64,000 nt of DNA from CAYWRZ01 sp964460845 (GCA_964460845.1 CAYWRZ010000004.1:186001-250000), one strand, 5' to 3'. Shown: positions 18,401-25,002, counted from the stretch's first letter. Notes: generated from the letters alone by a model not told the origin. A program made the numbers and translations.

Positions 18401-18928
18401 AATCCTTTAGTTGAAAGAAATAGGGGTAAGCCTGATGGAGCATGGGATGGAGGAACGCAATTTGTGCATGATAATGTATGGCAATATACCTCAACGGAAG
18501 CGTCGAAAGCCCTTTTGAGGCTTACAGGTGAGAAAACTGGGGATTATGGCTCCCCCAATGATGCGAAATGGAGAGATGCTGCGGAAAAAGGTACATATAT
18601 ATTTGTCGATGACCGTTGGGCAGAGTCGGAATGGTTGTTCATTAACTTGAAAGAGTATAACATAATTACGGTAGAAGAAAATTATGTGAAAAAAATAATC
18701 AACATGAAAAGAACAGATGGAAAAAGTGAATATAATATTAATAGCGTAACTGGTTTTGAGATACAAATAGGAGAAGAGAAAACACGTATTATTGCCAATT
18801 GGTGGGGAATAAAAGAAGAAAAATACCAGATTTTAAATGTGATCGAGACCACAAGAATATATAAAGATAATAAACCAACTAGCGAGGTAAAAACTAGAGT
18901 TTATACCAGTGAACAAATAATAAAATAA
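9419..18928 (+). CDS. Giant secreted RHS/YD-repeat polymorphic toxin
   Basis: A 3169-residue protein with a Sec signal peptide (MSILRSICFIAAVSTCVVNSVFA). The N-terminal region is typical of Bacteroidota RHS shells (GGYTGDVNVFTGAYSAAYPL; GEGWSLNVP). Residues about 1235-1460 form a helical repeat insert. YD repeats fill about 1900-2790 (YEYDEYGRL, YDKFGRLVKQ, YDGLNRLTQ, YDANGNAL). The RHS core is at about 2871-2950 (FRSLDAELGRWRGVDPLASKYPSISPYSHVLGNPM...VDEDG). A variable tip of about 220 residues follows, AT-richer than the shell and unlike any toxin I can name. In the family the shell encloses the tip and delivers it to competitors. The next gene is the likely immunity gene. Confidence 0.93.
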   Translation: MSILRSICFIAAVSTCVVNSVFAQLAGGSGNNELAPGTEVKPTELSGGGYTGDVNVFTGAYSAAYPLGSVSTPGGIGFSLSLHYSPSFITGNTPSVSAGIPYGEGWSLNVPTVSVTTDAFHKYSDLAVCDIDNSDLYNEHTQLFGINEAEEEGDLYWFAPQVNLPGASGRAVLKEIRTNAPYSLVFVLNTFESYIELHFDGSNWMVILDNGTVYEFSLLQYNYRTPSNQRVFDYTVQSQILSENSLGDARNQALANVIVPKKDMAVWHCTAIYNRNVPVNQGVRFEYQKFGAFNYFKEYYQQDLYPQLKAKLALTQHGYFPEIIAYTDVMLTRVEAYDALSAIEVLELDYQSLGQSLMSQTVDMLNFRSSGVSRMDSLYSYKTAFVQGDATNFINWTRYVHQRSDEAYYLGNDDLTDAISPSNPYMRLYNGSYEYLRRAVTSATDIAFDHAFVESPRMGLSSSGNWDKFIPGDIYEVRAQLSNGHFPANSPAGIGTVDINVVSGKNGADGHAANTRLGVLDYTNSRGQTVFSTFNQSVKWTTGGRVTAIDGGGITTSNLFVMPHLPQSFGGVHIQIGPGNSDNDFSTIPDDSRLSYIVSGTAYPSAYQTYYHTWIGSSSYKLLSGDRVPHNFGVGLPWAMTNILYAPLSGGNLPGSVSQSSQYRFWWNKKLPTGLLLWDNKPTLLDEQVKLKKLEVIRYSKNPYMLAEVRSYKINGAVGEHENGQRMTARVLLEYEVKTDNQIAENKNYDNGDPLAYGSNFTQNIFVLKSISGTPVEPTTATPEPVASLNRSELPTTHFAYSFLTRTLPQTYHDTLFIARRGVALTKVTDNLGGETFITYYDPSVKALWSNRYVGQRYCGGNLPEDGLGKPVVAEVQPLVRYIERVYEQSGQPGYAPKRMEYEYSSELVYKADQPKLTEAHFRNSFVRSTQKGFAWTKVYQPEIEPGKRPYTVYYHIGQGAAASNNGFDAKEKYLYYGRPHRVEQYDGDNVLLEETLFDYGHTLAYKNAVRRNYPQKGAGSYQYEDYYKNIHSQPFIGWAYADRLIVDGVALPNRSTRIRVEISAYPNGDSLYFSEYHRVWTTDSARFDFGFGEGMPLSGQLTDIPWNRRSYIRVFVDAEPSNAYILFGTRSYNPMPDNQALAGTTEVEKKPKFYEYYFGHHTTQYNPSYYLDSYFIKTLKSRSRTYERTESKVLEVTAHPNPHARGNTVDPFGTGYHNTIDFGEHRQTFLDGIADTTLSDSHIANILIQYSPLDDVILQAFLQREKTFARGATIEVLGAQPALSNAVLHTLLTTDLSINETDIYNVLDAQPYLADTVLHTLMFRLPRFSPELVRDGLLLNEYLSNPILIKMTTREGTNALSSEDMREVFLKQGHMSDPVLRAMIASTFAPVSGATARDVLLNQPIVNDTVLFMALSHPVWNNDIKQQILLGVTPYPSYAIQYNLMTLFASPPVMVYAVLSGSPYPLHPLILEEAQNYLPFNQYEALEEANRNENPANALCGNPVIQNRLYMEQVSEYEFFEANYDGTTLAEGYKRLLGLEDVENTALAVIKIKHDPSWQLFRKKSYSPQLPGAYSEEENYYYFDLQNRYDRHPLYYDPNVYTLEPDANNPGDTLIYWGNPTQRYYPLEPDGAVKTRENNVRTLVFEQRGTQKNQLDAKPLTRANWYIYDTQWNDIDTPLPLTDTLVSTPCPGGGSTGEPSEPNGCRTYKYTTWDKMVADVPFLYCAYSYQDVIWFCPFRAVDYDDPEVNVLFCNPNSTPVSVLEPRAMSPVTGLTRGLFLRETVVQVDTLLNGSFGTQRNHATTQPLLDFKYVGLDSMNRPLYKPLYPYDTLRTSYVHERNRFGLPQLTEDAAGLKTRYYYRAGERVWHLNPGCAYQSHMTLEIPDQGMPYKMVSGYGLADSLVSHLEYYPNHALKKITSANGETMQYEYDEYGRLARTLINGKPVSVYSYHHWQNNFMQDFHARTQQNYVESVILQGADSAAQVSRSYVDPLGRAYNALTWTTSDYTASLPVLRTIHSGEVRYDVWDRVFKAYKPFVYTDSTGASAPRARVNTAVTGAPLHTTLQAYENNPRSRVLRSAAYGVALSDVHTVRLKYDFINAIMLSCELNLSLEEYTLLTGGTGLFMRHQTTDEDGKRAITYSNALGQQVAIKQYVNDTETAITLFSYDSQGNIAQVINPEKQRIRYSYNLLGQLYEKESVDAGTVKYMYNRSGQVTYVQDANDAAGDNTVKSYRKYTYDKFGRLVKQSRVRLQGLEANAGFNPLCYEKVLEGVEGGLPLVINTGGCNTSPYANYVFSSRATLDWLADVEVYADVAPCSLGFVRRNIAYYFDPISERKEKELFYGGNGRQGIVSSNIHANALTMLDLPRHVKGRLSHTISYSHADFNSTNGQVQYQWYGYDADGRAAWRMEQFNPNHITQTHKGLLVRTDYPIYNLRGSLLEENVDVNGDMQLELQYRYTYDEYNRLKEVYLKTGGAFAKGVRLAAYSYDDALGHVTETRYYKDSEASSSKVSVQVDTIRYQYDVRQRLTGMHSQFFDYSLYYDQQIPQWNGRAVLADTNHNGNINATMATRNFPDQPRNTLVYGYRYDGLNRLTQADAIVSAHVQGQGANSPHFTMGDSYYQYDKVGNLNHLKRYKAYLEVDTVNTHVDEWAYQYAQGTNRLTQVQGQQGTPNGSFTYDANGNALTDDLHIRGINATIYGRGNFPFRQTRTETPPGIAYSMAYLYDAGESRIFKSVKNETADTVAVAEYFLYGGFGQELGKLDMLTGEWSWYVYDVGRFAEFIPKTNQQPVYYGGDIGTSNLVKIPATASGTLSAGGFTYLNYTHYSDSAVNAVRFHITDHIGNVRGIYTAAVTHSPITIDYETVYQADYYPYGKVMMEGAQVVEAEFGYQGSRKEKDIPFDNYHTLFRSLDAELGRWRGVDPLASKYPSISPYSHVLGNPMMYVDEDGREPIDPRTGKPMPLNLYRASVYDTEYIHRTKFKPVKDKDLYSRANPLVERNRGKPDGAWDGGTQFVHDNVWQYTSTEASKALLRLTGEKTGDYGSPNDAKWRDAAEKGTYIFVDDRWAESEWLFINLKEYNIITVEENYVKKIINMKRTDGKSEYNINSVTGFEIQIGEEKTRIIANWWGIKEEKYQILNVIETTRIYKDNKPTSEVKTRVYTSEQIIK
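18029..18190 (+). repeat. 162-bp RHS-core direct repeat, resident copy
   Basis: Encodes YYPYGK to RGVDP of the RHS core in the main gene. The second copy is at 19411-19572 with only scattered differences. The two are in the same codon phase, so recombination between them would swap the toxin tip without breaking the frame. Confidence 0.9.
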
Positions 18929-18934
18929 GCATTT

Positions 18935-19387
18935 ATGGAAAATGTATTTTTAATTCTTTTTTCTGGTGTTTTTTTAGCGCTTTTATTCTTGATAAAGGCA
19001 AGAAACAAAATTAGCATGATAATCGTCGGTATTCAAATTATCTCTTTGGCTATTGCCTTTTTTAACTTTCCGACTATTAATCGTTTAGTAGCATATTATG
19101 CTTTTGGATTTTCAATTTTGTTGTGCGTGCTCTATCCTTTTCTTTCAGACAAAAAAAATCCTTTTGGTAAAGTATGGATATGGACTTTTGCCTTACCGGC
19201 CTTAATGGTGTTCTTATTTTCTGTGTTACATCTTCCGGGCGGTAATATAATTCGAATGGCATCTTTAATTCCTGTTTTATTTTTCATCTATTCTTTATTC
19301 AGATATCAGAACTATAAATATGAATTAGCTATAATGTCTATAATAGTTGCTGATTGTGCAGTTAAATTCTTAACGATATTAAATTAA
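18935..19387 (+). CDS. Putative immunity protein for the RHS tip (polytopic membrane protein)
   Basis: This is a 150-residue, strongly hydrophobic protein with four to five predicted transmembrane segments (FLILFSGVFLALLFLI; ISMIIVGIQIISLAIAFF; AYYAFGFSILLCVLYPF; WIWTFALPALMVFLF; IPVLFFIYSLF). The family is unrecognised. It starts 6 bp after the RHS stop and is AT-rich like the tip, which is the usual place and composition of an RHS immunity gene. A membrane immunity protein would fit a toxin acting at the inner membrane. The assignment rests on position, not on homology. Confidence 0.7.
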   Translation: MENVFLILFSGVFLALLFLIKARNKISMIIVGIQIISLAIAFFNFPTINRLVAYYAFGFSILLCVLYPFLSDKKNPFGKVWIWTFALPALMVFLFSVLHLPGGNIIRMASLIPVLFFIYSLFRYQNYKYELAIMSIIVADCAVKFLTILN

Positions 19388-19410
19388 TTTCTTTGTGAAA
19401 AGTAGCAGAA

Positions 19411-19572
19411 TATTTTCCTTACGGAAAAGTGCTGATAGAATGCGGACAGGTGGTGGAGGTAGAGTTCGGCTACCAGGGTAGCCGTAAAGAAAAGGATATT
19501 CCGTTTGACAATTACCACACGCTCTTCCGTAGTCTGGATGCGGAGTTGGGAAGGTGGAGAGGGGTGGATCCT
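19411..19572 (+). repeat. 162-bp RHS-core direct repeat, displaced copy
   Basis: Second copy of the 18029-18190 segment, 1382 bp downstream and in the same reading phase relative to the tip it precedes. It marks the point where a silent tip can recombine into the expressed gene. Confidence 0.9.
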
Positions 19573-20361
19573 AAGATAAATCCTTCACTAAGTGGTTATG
19601 TATCGATGGCTAATAATCCTCTTCGATATAATGACCCTTTAGGAGATACTATTCGGTGGCTTGATCGTAGTGGAAATATATTGATGCTTTTAGACGACGG
19701 AAAACAGGCAATGGTTGATCGCCGCACCGTTCGGGAAAGTGATAATGAAGCATTGGGAGTTTTTGATCTGGGAATTCAACGGTTTGAGCCGGAAGCGGAT
19801 AACTATATGAAACCCTTGTGGATAAATCCTGATATCGCTAATTTTAGCGGAATAAAGCATTTTAGCTGGGATGACATTGTAGATTATGCAGATAGGCATC
19901 AAAGTTTGTGGGGGTACGCCTGGAATGGCGCATGGAATGACTGGAAATCTCATGTTGAGGGAGCTGCAAATCATTTTTTAGTTACAGTAGGAGGGCAGCC
20001 TTATTGGGCGGATGCAATTGGACAGATACCCTATGCAATTAATCAGACACGCTCGAATTTACTGAATGGCTTTAGTATGGAAAGAGCAGTTAGAGCTACG
20101 GTAGCAGCTGGAAGACGTTATGGAGGGGGCTTGTTTGGCGCATCGGATAATTCCAGCTCGTATGATAATTTTATGATATTGCGTGGAGCCCTATTTGCCG
20201 TAGAAAGATTTTCGGTCGAAAAAACTCCGGTTACCCGTGTAATGGAACATGGAATAACAATTAATACATTTGATTTTCGTGTAAAAGCAAAGTCTATAAA
20301 TACGAGCATACTCAGGTATTCTATTGATCACAAAACGGCTACTAAATATGGATACGAATAA
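19429..20361 (+). CDS. Displaced (orphan) RHS tip module
   Basis: A truncated RHS gene that has lost the shell: a stop codon at 19396-19398 is followed in frame by the end of the RHS core and a different tip. A GTG at 19429 is the first possible start. After RGVDP the core continues as INPSLSGYVSMANNPLRYNDPLG, with the DPxG that ends RHS cores, and then about 240 residues unlike the resident tip (WLDRSGNILMLLDDG...; a Gly-rich AAGRRYGGGLFGASD segment near the end). No toxin family is recognised. It has no signal peptide or promoter of its own, so it is probably silent until recombined onto the main gene. Its partner overlaps its 3' end. Confidence 0.8.
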   Translation: MLIECGQVVEVEFGYQGSRKEKDIPFDNYHTLFRSLDAELGRWRGVDPKINPSLSGYVSMANNPLRYNDPLGDTIRWLDRSGNILMLLDDGKQAMVDRRTVRESDNEALGVFDLGIQRFEPEADNYMKPLWINPDIANFSGIKHFSWDDIVDYADRHQSLWGYAWNGAWNDWKSHVEGAANHFLVTVGGQPYWADAIGQIPYAINQTRSNLLNGFSMERAVRATVAAGRRYGGGLFGASDNSSSYDNFMILRGALFAVERFSVEKTPVTRVMEHGITINTFDFRVKAKSINTSILRYSIDHKTATKYGYE

Positions 20362-20950
20362 AAGAAAAATAGTTAAGAGGATAGTTCTTGGCATAGTCTC
20401 GCTGTGGGTTTTATCAGAAGTAGCTTATCAGTTTTATTTGCGTTCACGTTGGATAGAAAATGGAGATTACAAATGGGAACAATATGTGGCTGAACGTAAT
20501 AAGGAAGATTTGATAGTTATTAGAGATTATTTTAAGGGAAATAAAAAAAAGGAGTATTATCAGGTATCCTATTCTCCTGACTTGGGTTCAGTAGATAGCT
20601 TGCCTGAGGCTGTAAAAAATAGCGTTTTAAATTTGAAACATGATTTATTAAAAGGGGTTGATATATTTAAAAACAGACAATTTTTTCAATTAGACTATGA
20701 GAATTCAGGCAATGATACTTTTAGGATAGGAATTATTGCAGGAGAAACATTCAGGCAGAATAATAATGGTTACCGAATAGGTATTCAAATTACTAACGAT
20801 AGTACATTAACCTCTTCTGACAGATTGGCTATAGCACCTGATATATATGTTTACAGGCATCTTAAAGGGAGTGATAAACGCGAACCTTCTTTTATTCTTC
20901 GATATAACTGTAACAGTTATGATTTGTTGATTATGCGATTATTTTGGTAG
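20348..20950 (+). CDS. Putative immunity protein of the displaced tip
   Basis: This is a 200-residue protein from ATG 20348, overlapping the orphan tip by 14 bp, which suggests coupled translation. One N-terminal membrane segment (IVLGIVSLWVLSEVAYQFYL) precedes a soluble domain probably outside the cytoplasm (EQYVAERNKEDLIVIRDYF...; GIIAGETFRQNNNGYRIG). The family is unrecognised. AT-rich composition and position directly after a toxin tip are the only evidence for an immunity role. An in-frame TTG at 20324 would add eight residues; the ATG is preferred. Confidence 0.7.
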   Translation: MDTNKRKIVKRIVLGIVSLWVLSEVAYQFYLRSRWIENGDYKWEQYVAERNKEDLIVIRDYFKGNKKKEYYQVSYSPDLGSVDSLPEAVKNSVLNLKHDLLKGVDIFKNRQFFQLDYENSGNDTFRIGIIAGETFRQNNNGYRIGIQITNDSTLTSSDRLAIAPDIYVYRHLKGSDKREPSFILRYNCNSYDLLIMRLFW

Positions 20951-20986
20951 CGTTTGAATGTCGGGATAGATAGCGCTGTGAGGCTT

Positions 20987-21157
20987 CAGAATCGCGTATC
21001 TTTAAGAGCGTGAAAAACGAGACGGCAGATACACTAGCAGACTACTTTCTGTATGGAAGTTCCGGTCAGGAGCTGGGTATCACCCTACAATTTTGTGCAG
21101 AATAATCCTATTAACCGGGTCGACCCCACGGGAGTGTTGGATAACCTTAAATTCTAA
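20987..21157 (+). pseudogene. Decayed third RHS tip remnant
   Basis: Positions 20987-21079 reproduce the pre-core segment of the main gene (ESRIFKSVKNETAD...YFLYGSSGQELG; compare 17603-17699). The sequence then jumps with a frameshift into the end of a core: SPYNFVQNNPINRVDPTG at 21080-21133, followed by only VLDNLKF and a stop at 21155-21157. The intervening core and nearly the whole tip are deleted. This is direct evidence for an earlier round of tip replacement at the locus. Confidence 0.8.
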
Positions 21158-21162
21158 AGGAA

Positions 21163-21684
21163 ATGAGACTCATACAGTTTAATAATGCAGGATTATTGAT
21201 ATTGTGCATTATTTTGTCTTTAGGCTGCAACAAACCACTGTTTAAGGAAAAGTTGCCGGAAATACTTGGAATCCCTGATGTAGAGATTTTGAATAATAAC
21301 ACTATTACGGATGTTTTTGGAGGATTTGGAGAAGGTTATACACTCGAAGTTTACGAATTATCAAAAGAAACGGTAGAAGCTTTTGTAACCGAAAGCAATA
21401 AAAGATTGCCGGATAAAAAAAACTGGCAAAAACGGGACTGGAGTCAAACCCCTATTGATACTTCCTATAATGAGGTATGGGTAATGGCTCTAAATTATTA
21501 TAGCTCTGATAAGAAGTTGGAAAATCACCTTTCTGAAATTAAACAGTTAGTAGAGAGCACACGTGCATACTATTCTTTCTATTATAATCCAAATGAAGAA
21601 GTAAAAGAATATATAGAAGATGTACAGCTTTTTATTTTAGATACTGAAAGTAAGCAGCTATATATTATTGAGAGTAATATTTAA
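21163..21684 (+). CDS. Lipoprotein, probable orphan immunity protein
   Basis: A 173-residue protein with a lipoprotein signal peptide (MRLIQFNNAGLLILCIILSLGC, lipobox LSLGC, Cys22). The mature part is charged and probably periplasmic (GFGEGYTLEVYELSKETVEAF; YIEDVQLFILDTESKQLYIIES). I recognise no family. It follows the decayed tip by 5 bp in the place of an immunity gene, so it looks like retained immunity against a lost toxin. That role is inferred from context only. Confidence 0.7.
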   Translation: MRLIQFNNAGLLILCIILSLGCNKPLFKEKLPEILGIPDVEILNNNTITDVFGGFGEGYTLEVYELSKETVEAFVTESNKRLPDKKNWQKRDWSQTPIDTSYNEVWVMALNYYSSDKKLENHLSEIKQLVESTRAYYSFYYNPNEEVKEYIEDVQLFILDTESKQLYIIESNI

Positions 21685-22009
21685 GTGATGTGTCAAAATA
21701 TCTGCTGATGTTATTCTTTCGCTGAAAGTGAGCCGCCTTACTGCCAGGGGTGGAGCTTGCTACCGTGTAGCGCGGAACACCCGCCCGGGCAGCCTGAAAA
21801 AAAGCTATTTTATAGTAACGAATACAAGGATCAGTTCAGCTACGAACCGTAACATTACGGCGCTGATGGGCAGTGGTATAACGAGCGTACAACAGGCCAT
21901 CGACAACCGGCGTTGTCATTACACTTAGAGCACGAACAAACTGTGTGCGCGTGGCCCCGAAAACAAAAAGCCGACCCCGCAGAGCCGGCCTGTAGAGAAA
22001 TTATCGCGA
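21685..22009 (+). other. 325-bp gap with a possible further remnant
   Basis: The GC content rises again here relative to the immunity genes. Two short frames read LFYSNEYKDQFSYEP-stop and HYGADGQWYNERTTGH (about 21805-21900). The latter resembles RHS-associated sequence, so this may be a fourth, very decayed tip, but I cannot prove it. No intact gene is visible. Confidence 0.3.
21966..21990 (-). terminator. Probable terminator of the 82-residue minus-strand gene
   Basis: Read on the minus strand, GCCGGCTCTGCGGGGTCGGC followed by TTTTTG can form a short GC stem before a T run, 20 bp past the stop at 22010. Confidence 0.5.
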
Positions 22010-22258
22010 TTATCTGATTTTGATGGCTCCGGAAACTCCCGAGCTGCTTATTTTTACCTCACTGCCCGCTTTTACATAGTAAGGGCCGTCCTGACTTGTG
22101 CTTTCGATCACATACATCACAAACCCTCTCGGATCTACGCGATCCCAACTGTCCTGGCTATTCGGCTCAATGGGAGAATAATCAGTGTTTCCACCGGTTC
22201 CCCATTGATTAATAGCCACTCTTACCACACCTTGTGTCTGGCTAAATACAGTAATCAT
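22010..22258 (-). CDS. Small hypothetical protein, beta-rich
   Basis: This 82-residue protein has no signal peptide and no membrane segment. Strand-forming stretches (GVVRVAINQWGTGG; RGFVMYVIEST; GPYYVKAGSEVKISSSGV) suggest a small all-beta fold. No family is recognised. It is transcribed toward the decayed RHS region and is flanked by its own terminator and by the terminator of the upstream gene, so it is a single-gene unit. Confidence 0.6.
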   Translation of the reverse strand: MITVFSQTQGVVRVAINQWGTGGNTDYSPIEPNSQDSWDRVDPRGFVMYVIESTSQDGPYYVKAGSEVKISSSGVSGAIKIR

Positions 22259-22413
22259 AACAAATAGATTTAATTATTTTTTTCCTACTCTTTTCATAAA
22301 TGGGCTTTTCGGATTACGCCATTCTCTGCCACAGCAATAAATTGTAGCTACTCAATCGAATATTTTTCGGCTAAAGAACAGTCAAATGTAGGTGGTAATA
22401 AATCGGTTTTCAA

Positions 22414-22435
22414 CGGGAGAACTCCCGGTTTTTAG
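22414..22435 (+). repeat. Third copy of the 12-bp intergenic motif, within a hairpin
   Basis: CCCGGTTTTTAG at 22424-22435 follows CGGGAGAACT, so CGGGA/TCCCG with a GAAC loop and a T5 run can form. A related GACCGGGAAAAATCCCC lies just after. The copy is intergenic, between two minus-strand genes. Confidence 0.5.
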
Positions 22436-22503
22436 AAAAGTAGACCGGGAAAAATCCCCGAGAAAAGAGATAACTCGAAGGCTTTGTTTGCGGACTACAG
22501 ATG

Positions 22504-22541
22504 AAAAAAGGGAAGCCTGCATAAACGGACTTCCCTTTTTT
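22504..22541 (-). terminator. Terminator of the T9SS tail-fibre-like gene
   Basis: Inverted repeat AAAAAAGGGAAG (22504-22515) / CTTCCCTTTTTT (22530-22541), a 12-bp stem with U runs on either strand, located 17 bp past the minus-strand stop at 22558. Confidence 0.9.
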
Positions 22542-22557
22542 TAAAGAGTGGGCTTAT

Positions 22558-25002
22558 TTAATTCTTTAGCATCTTCCGGCTTTCCTGTACCTTGCCGTCG
22601 AGTACAAGCGTATAGGTATAAAGTCCCGTGCCGAGATTACCGGCATACACCTGTACCTTCCCCCAGCCGCGATCGCTGAGGGTGATAGTCTGGATCACTT
22701 TACCTGAGGCATCCGAAAAAATGATACGTGCCTCTCGCACTTCTTCCGGAATATGAAAACGAATGGCTGTATTTTCGGCAAAAGGATTGGGTACGTTCTG
22801 CTCTAGTACCACGAAGTATTCGCCCGCAAGTGTCACTTCCGTAATGGGTATCGGCCCACTCTCGTTACCTGGATTGGTCGGTGGGGTGGAAGATAACAGG
22901 GCGTACAATCGTTGAATATCATCTTCGGTTTTTTGCAGACGGTTGTTCAGCGAATCGATCAGCGCAGCCTGTTCGCTCAGCTTGTGTTCAAGTTCTTTTA
23001 CGCCCTGAATAAGGACGGGCACAAACTCCACGTAGTTCACACCTTTTACAGTTTTCGCCGGATAGATTTTTCCGGATATAGGATCTTCCGTTTCGCGGTA
23101 AGTGCCTTCCTGTACCATCGATGGTATTACCTGCTCCAGCTCCTGCGACAGCACACCGAAATGCAGCCCCTCGTCGAAATTGGCCTGAGGCAGGGCAGAG
23201 GAGTTGAACCGATACGAGTACACATTTATCTTCTGTAGCAAACTCATAGCGTTTTCTATGGGTTTTACCTCTTTTTTGAGGGTAGCATCCGAAGGATATA
23301 TACTACCGATAACCCAGATAGGCGCACCTTGAAAAAAGCCCGAATAAGAGTTGGCATTGGTATTACCGGGCAATACGGAGGCATAAACACCATAGCAGAT
23401 AGCAGAATCGGAAGAAGCTTCGAAGAGTCCGCCCATGACACTGGTATTCACAGAAGTGCTTCGTGCATATCCGCGTGCACCTACCGGAAGCAGGGAGTTT
23501 TGCGCATCGCCTACTGCATAACCGTACGTGCCGTGTATGAAGCGAGGCGCAGCCAGCATAGGTGCGACTGTTCCGTCGGCATGACCGAATACACCTGTGG
23601 CCGAAGCTGTGGCCAGCGTAAAGTTAGCGACATGACCCTCTACGCCGGTAACACCGTTCAGCGTATTTTGCTGGGTGAGCGAAGAAGCATCGGTGTAAAA
23701 AGCGCCTCCGCTGTTTTCGCTGTCGTTGAACAGGTACAGCTTGGTGGAGCTGGGTGTGCCTATCCACGGACTGGTATTTCCGAAGCTGGTAATGTTGCCA
23801 CCCGGGCTGCCCGTACCATCAAACAACAGGTTGAAGCCGCTCATCGGAATGGTACGATCGACCGTAAAAAAACCTGCGGGAGGACCTATGCCGTACCCCA
23901 GTTGCACAGTCGCGGTGCCTGCAATAGTGCAGCCATTGTCGGCGCTTATTCCGCCACCGCCGATGGTATTCACATCACGCCAAAAGAGTCGTCCACGATC
24001 GGCCGGATTACGCATAAGTACCTGAGTAAGCGTATTGTCTTGCTGCACGGAACGTATGCGCGCGTCACCGTCCACATCGAGTGTGGCGCCAATATAGCCT
24101 GCGGTTCCGGGACCCTGTCCGGAGCCGGGCGCAAAGTTGCCTACACCTAAAGAAGCGTTCCGAAGCACACATTCGGCACTCAGGCATTGGGGCACAAAGC
24201 GGGCCACTTCCAACCCGTTTTGTACGTTGCCGGTATCGTTGCCTGCGGGCGAAGCCGTAAAAATAAAACGAAGGTTATCGGGGCCGTTATTGTTGGCCGT
24301 CGCGTTATCTCCCCAGTTGATCACCGCATCGAAGCGATCGCCGCCAATACCGGGTGTCGTATTCATATCCATCAGTCCGACGTACATATTATCGGTACCC
24401 GCTGCCATATAAATACCTACATCCATCCAGTTGCGCCGCCCGTCCTGCATACCTTGTGTAGCACCCAGGTTGAGCAAAGAAACGGGAGCAGTCGAAATAG
24501 GCTGATAGGTGCCGGGATACTCGCCGTAATCGATAGAAATACGGGTGATGTTGGTGCTGGTAATTCCAAATCCTAATCCGCGATCGAGCACAAGGCGGGA
24601 ACGGTTGAGTCCTACACCTCCGGTGAAAAAAGTAAAACGCCCGTTTTCCTGGTAATTGAGCAGCCCGTCAGAGGCGGCGTTAAGCCCGAAGAGCAGTCCG
24701 CGGTTAGCGGCTACCCCGGTGTTGTTATTGGTGAACTGTAACAGGTTAGGCGTATTGGCTGTGATAACGTGATTATGCTGTTGGTTCAGCGGCGTAAGAA
24801 AATCTCCGAGGCCGATGTTCCCATTGGCGCCTACAATTATGCGTTGTGCGTTGTTGGTAAAGATTTGCAGCGGGAAATTATCGTTTATACCAAGTATGTT
24901 GCCGTTAGCGCCGGGGGTAAGTGCAGTCCTTTCCCACCAGGGCTGTGCCAGTGCCGTACCGCCAAAAAGCAGCAGCGGCAGAATAAATAAATGTTTTTTC
25001 AT
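22558..25002 (-). CDS. T9SS-secreted protein with S74 intramolecular chaperone domain
   Basis: An 814-residue protein. ATG 25002 is preferred because it opens a clear signal peptide (MKKHLFILPLLLFGGTALA); an upstream in-frame start at 25065 would bury it. The long Gly/Asn-rich beta region (about 25-560) resembles phage tail-fibre-like surface proteins. An S74 (endosialidase chaperone) domain begins near residue 570 with PSDATLKKEVKPIENAM, including the Ser-Asp cleavage pair, and runs through YSYRF and HFGVLSQELEQ. A coiled coil follows (LEHKLSEQAALIDSLNNRL). The last 80 residues are a T9SS sorting domain (NVPNPFAENTAIRFHIP...GLYTYTLVLDGK). Family knowledge: S74 trimerises fibres and self-cleaves. 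Here it is probably a cell-surface trimeric fibre. Confidence 0.9.
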   Translation of the reverse strand: MKKHLFILPLLLFGGTALAQPWWERTALTPGANGNILGINDNFPLQIFTNNAQRIIVGANGNIGLGDFLTPLNQQHNHVITANTPNLLQFTNNNTGVAANRGLLFGLNAASDGLLNYQENGRFTFFTGGVGLNRSRLVLDRGLGFGITSTNITRISIDYGEYPGTYQPISTAPVSLLNLGATQGMQDGRRNWMDVGIYMAAGTDNMYVGLMDMNTTPGIGGDRFDAVINWGDNATANNNGPDNLRFIFTASPAGNDTGNVQNGLEVARFVPQCLSAECVLRNASLGVGNFAPGSGQGPGTAGYIGATLDVDGDARIRSVQQDNTLTQVLMRNPADRGRLFWRDVNTIGGGGISADNGCTIAGTATVQLGYGIGPPAGFFTVDRTIPMSGFNLLFDGTGSPGGNITSFGNTSPWIGTPSSTKLYLFNDSENSGGAFYTDASSLTQQNTLNGVTGVEGHVANFTLATASATGVFGHADGTVAPMLAAPRFIHGTYGYAVGDAQNSLLPVGARGYARSTSVNTSVMGGLFEASSDSAICYGVYASVLPGNTNANSYSGFFQGAPIWVIGSIYPSDATLKKEVKPIENAMSLLQKINVYSYRFNSSALPQANFDEGLHFGVLSQELEQVIPSMVQEGTYRETEDPISGKIYPAKTVKGVNYVEFVPVLIQGVKELEHKLSEQAALIDSLNNRLQKTEDDIQRLYALLSSTPPTNPGNESGPIPITEVTLAGEYFVVLEQNVPNPFAENTAIRFHIPEEVREARIIFSDASGKVIQTITLSDRGWGKVQVYAGNLGTGLYTYTLVLDGKVQESRKMLKN

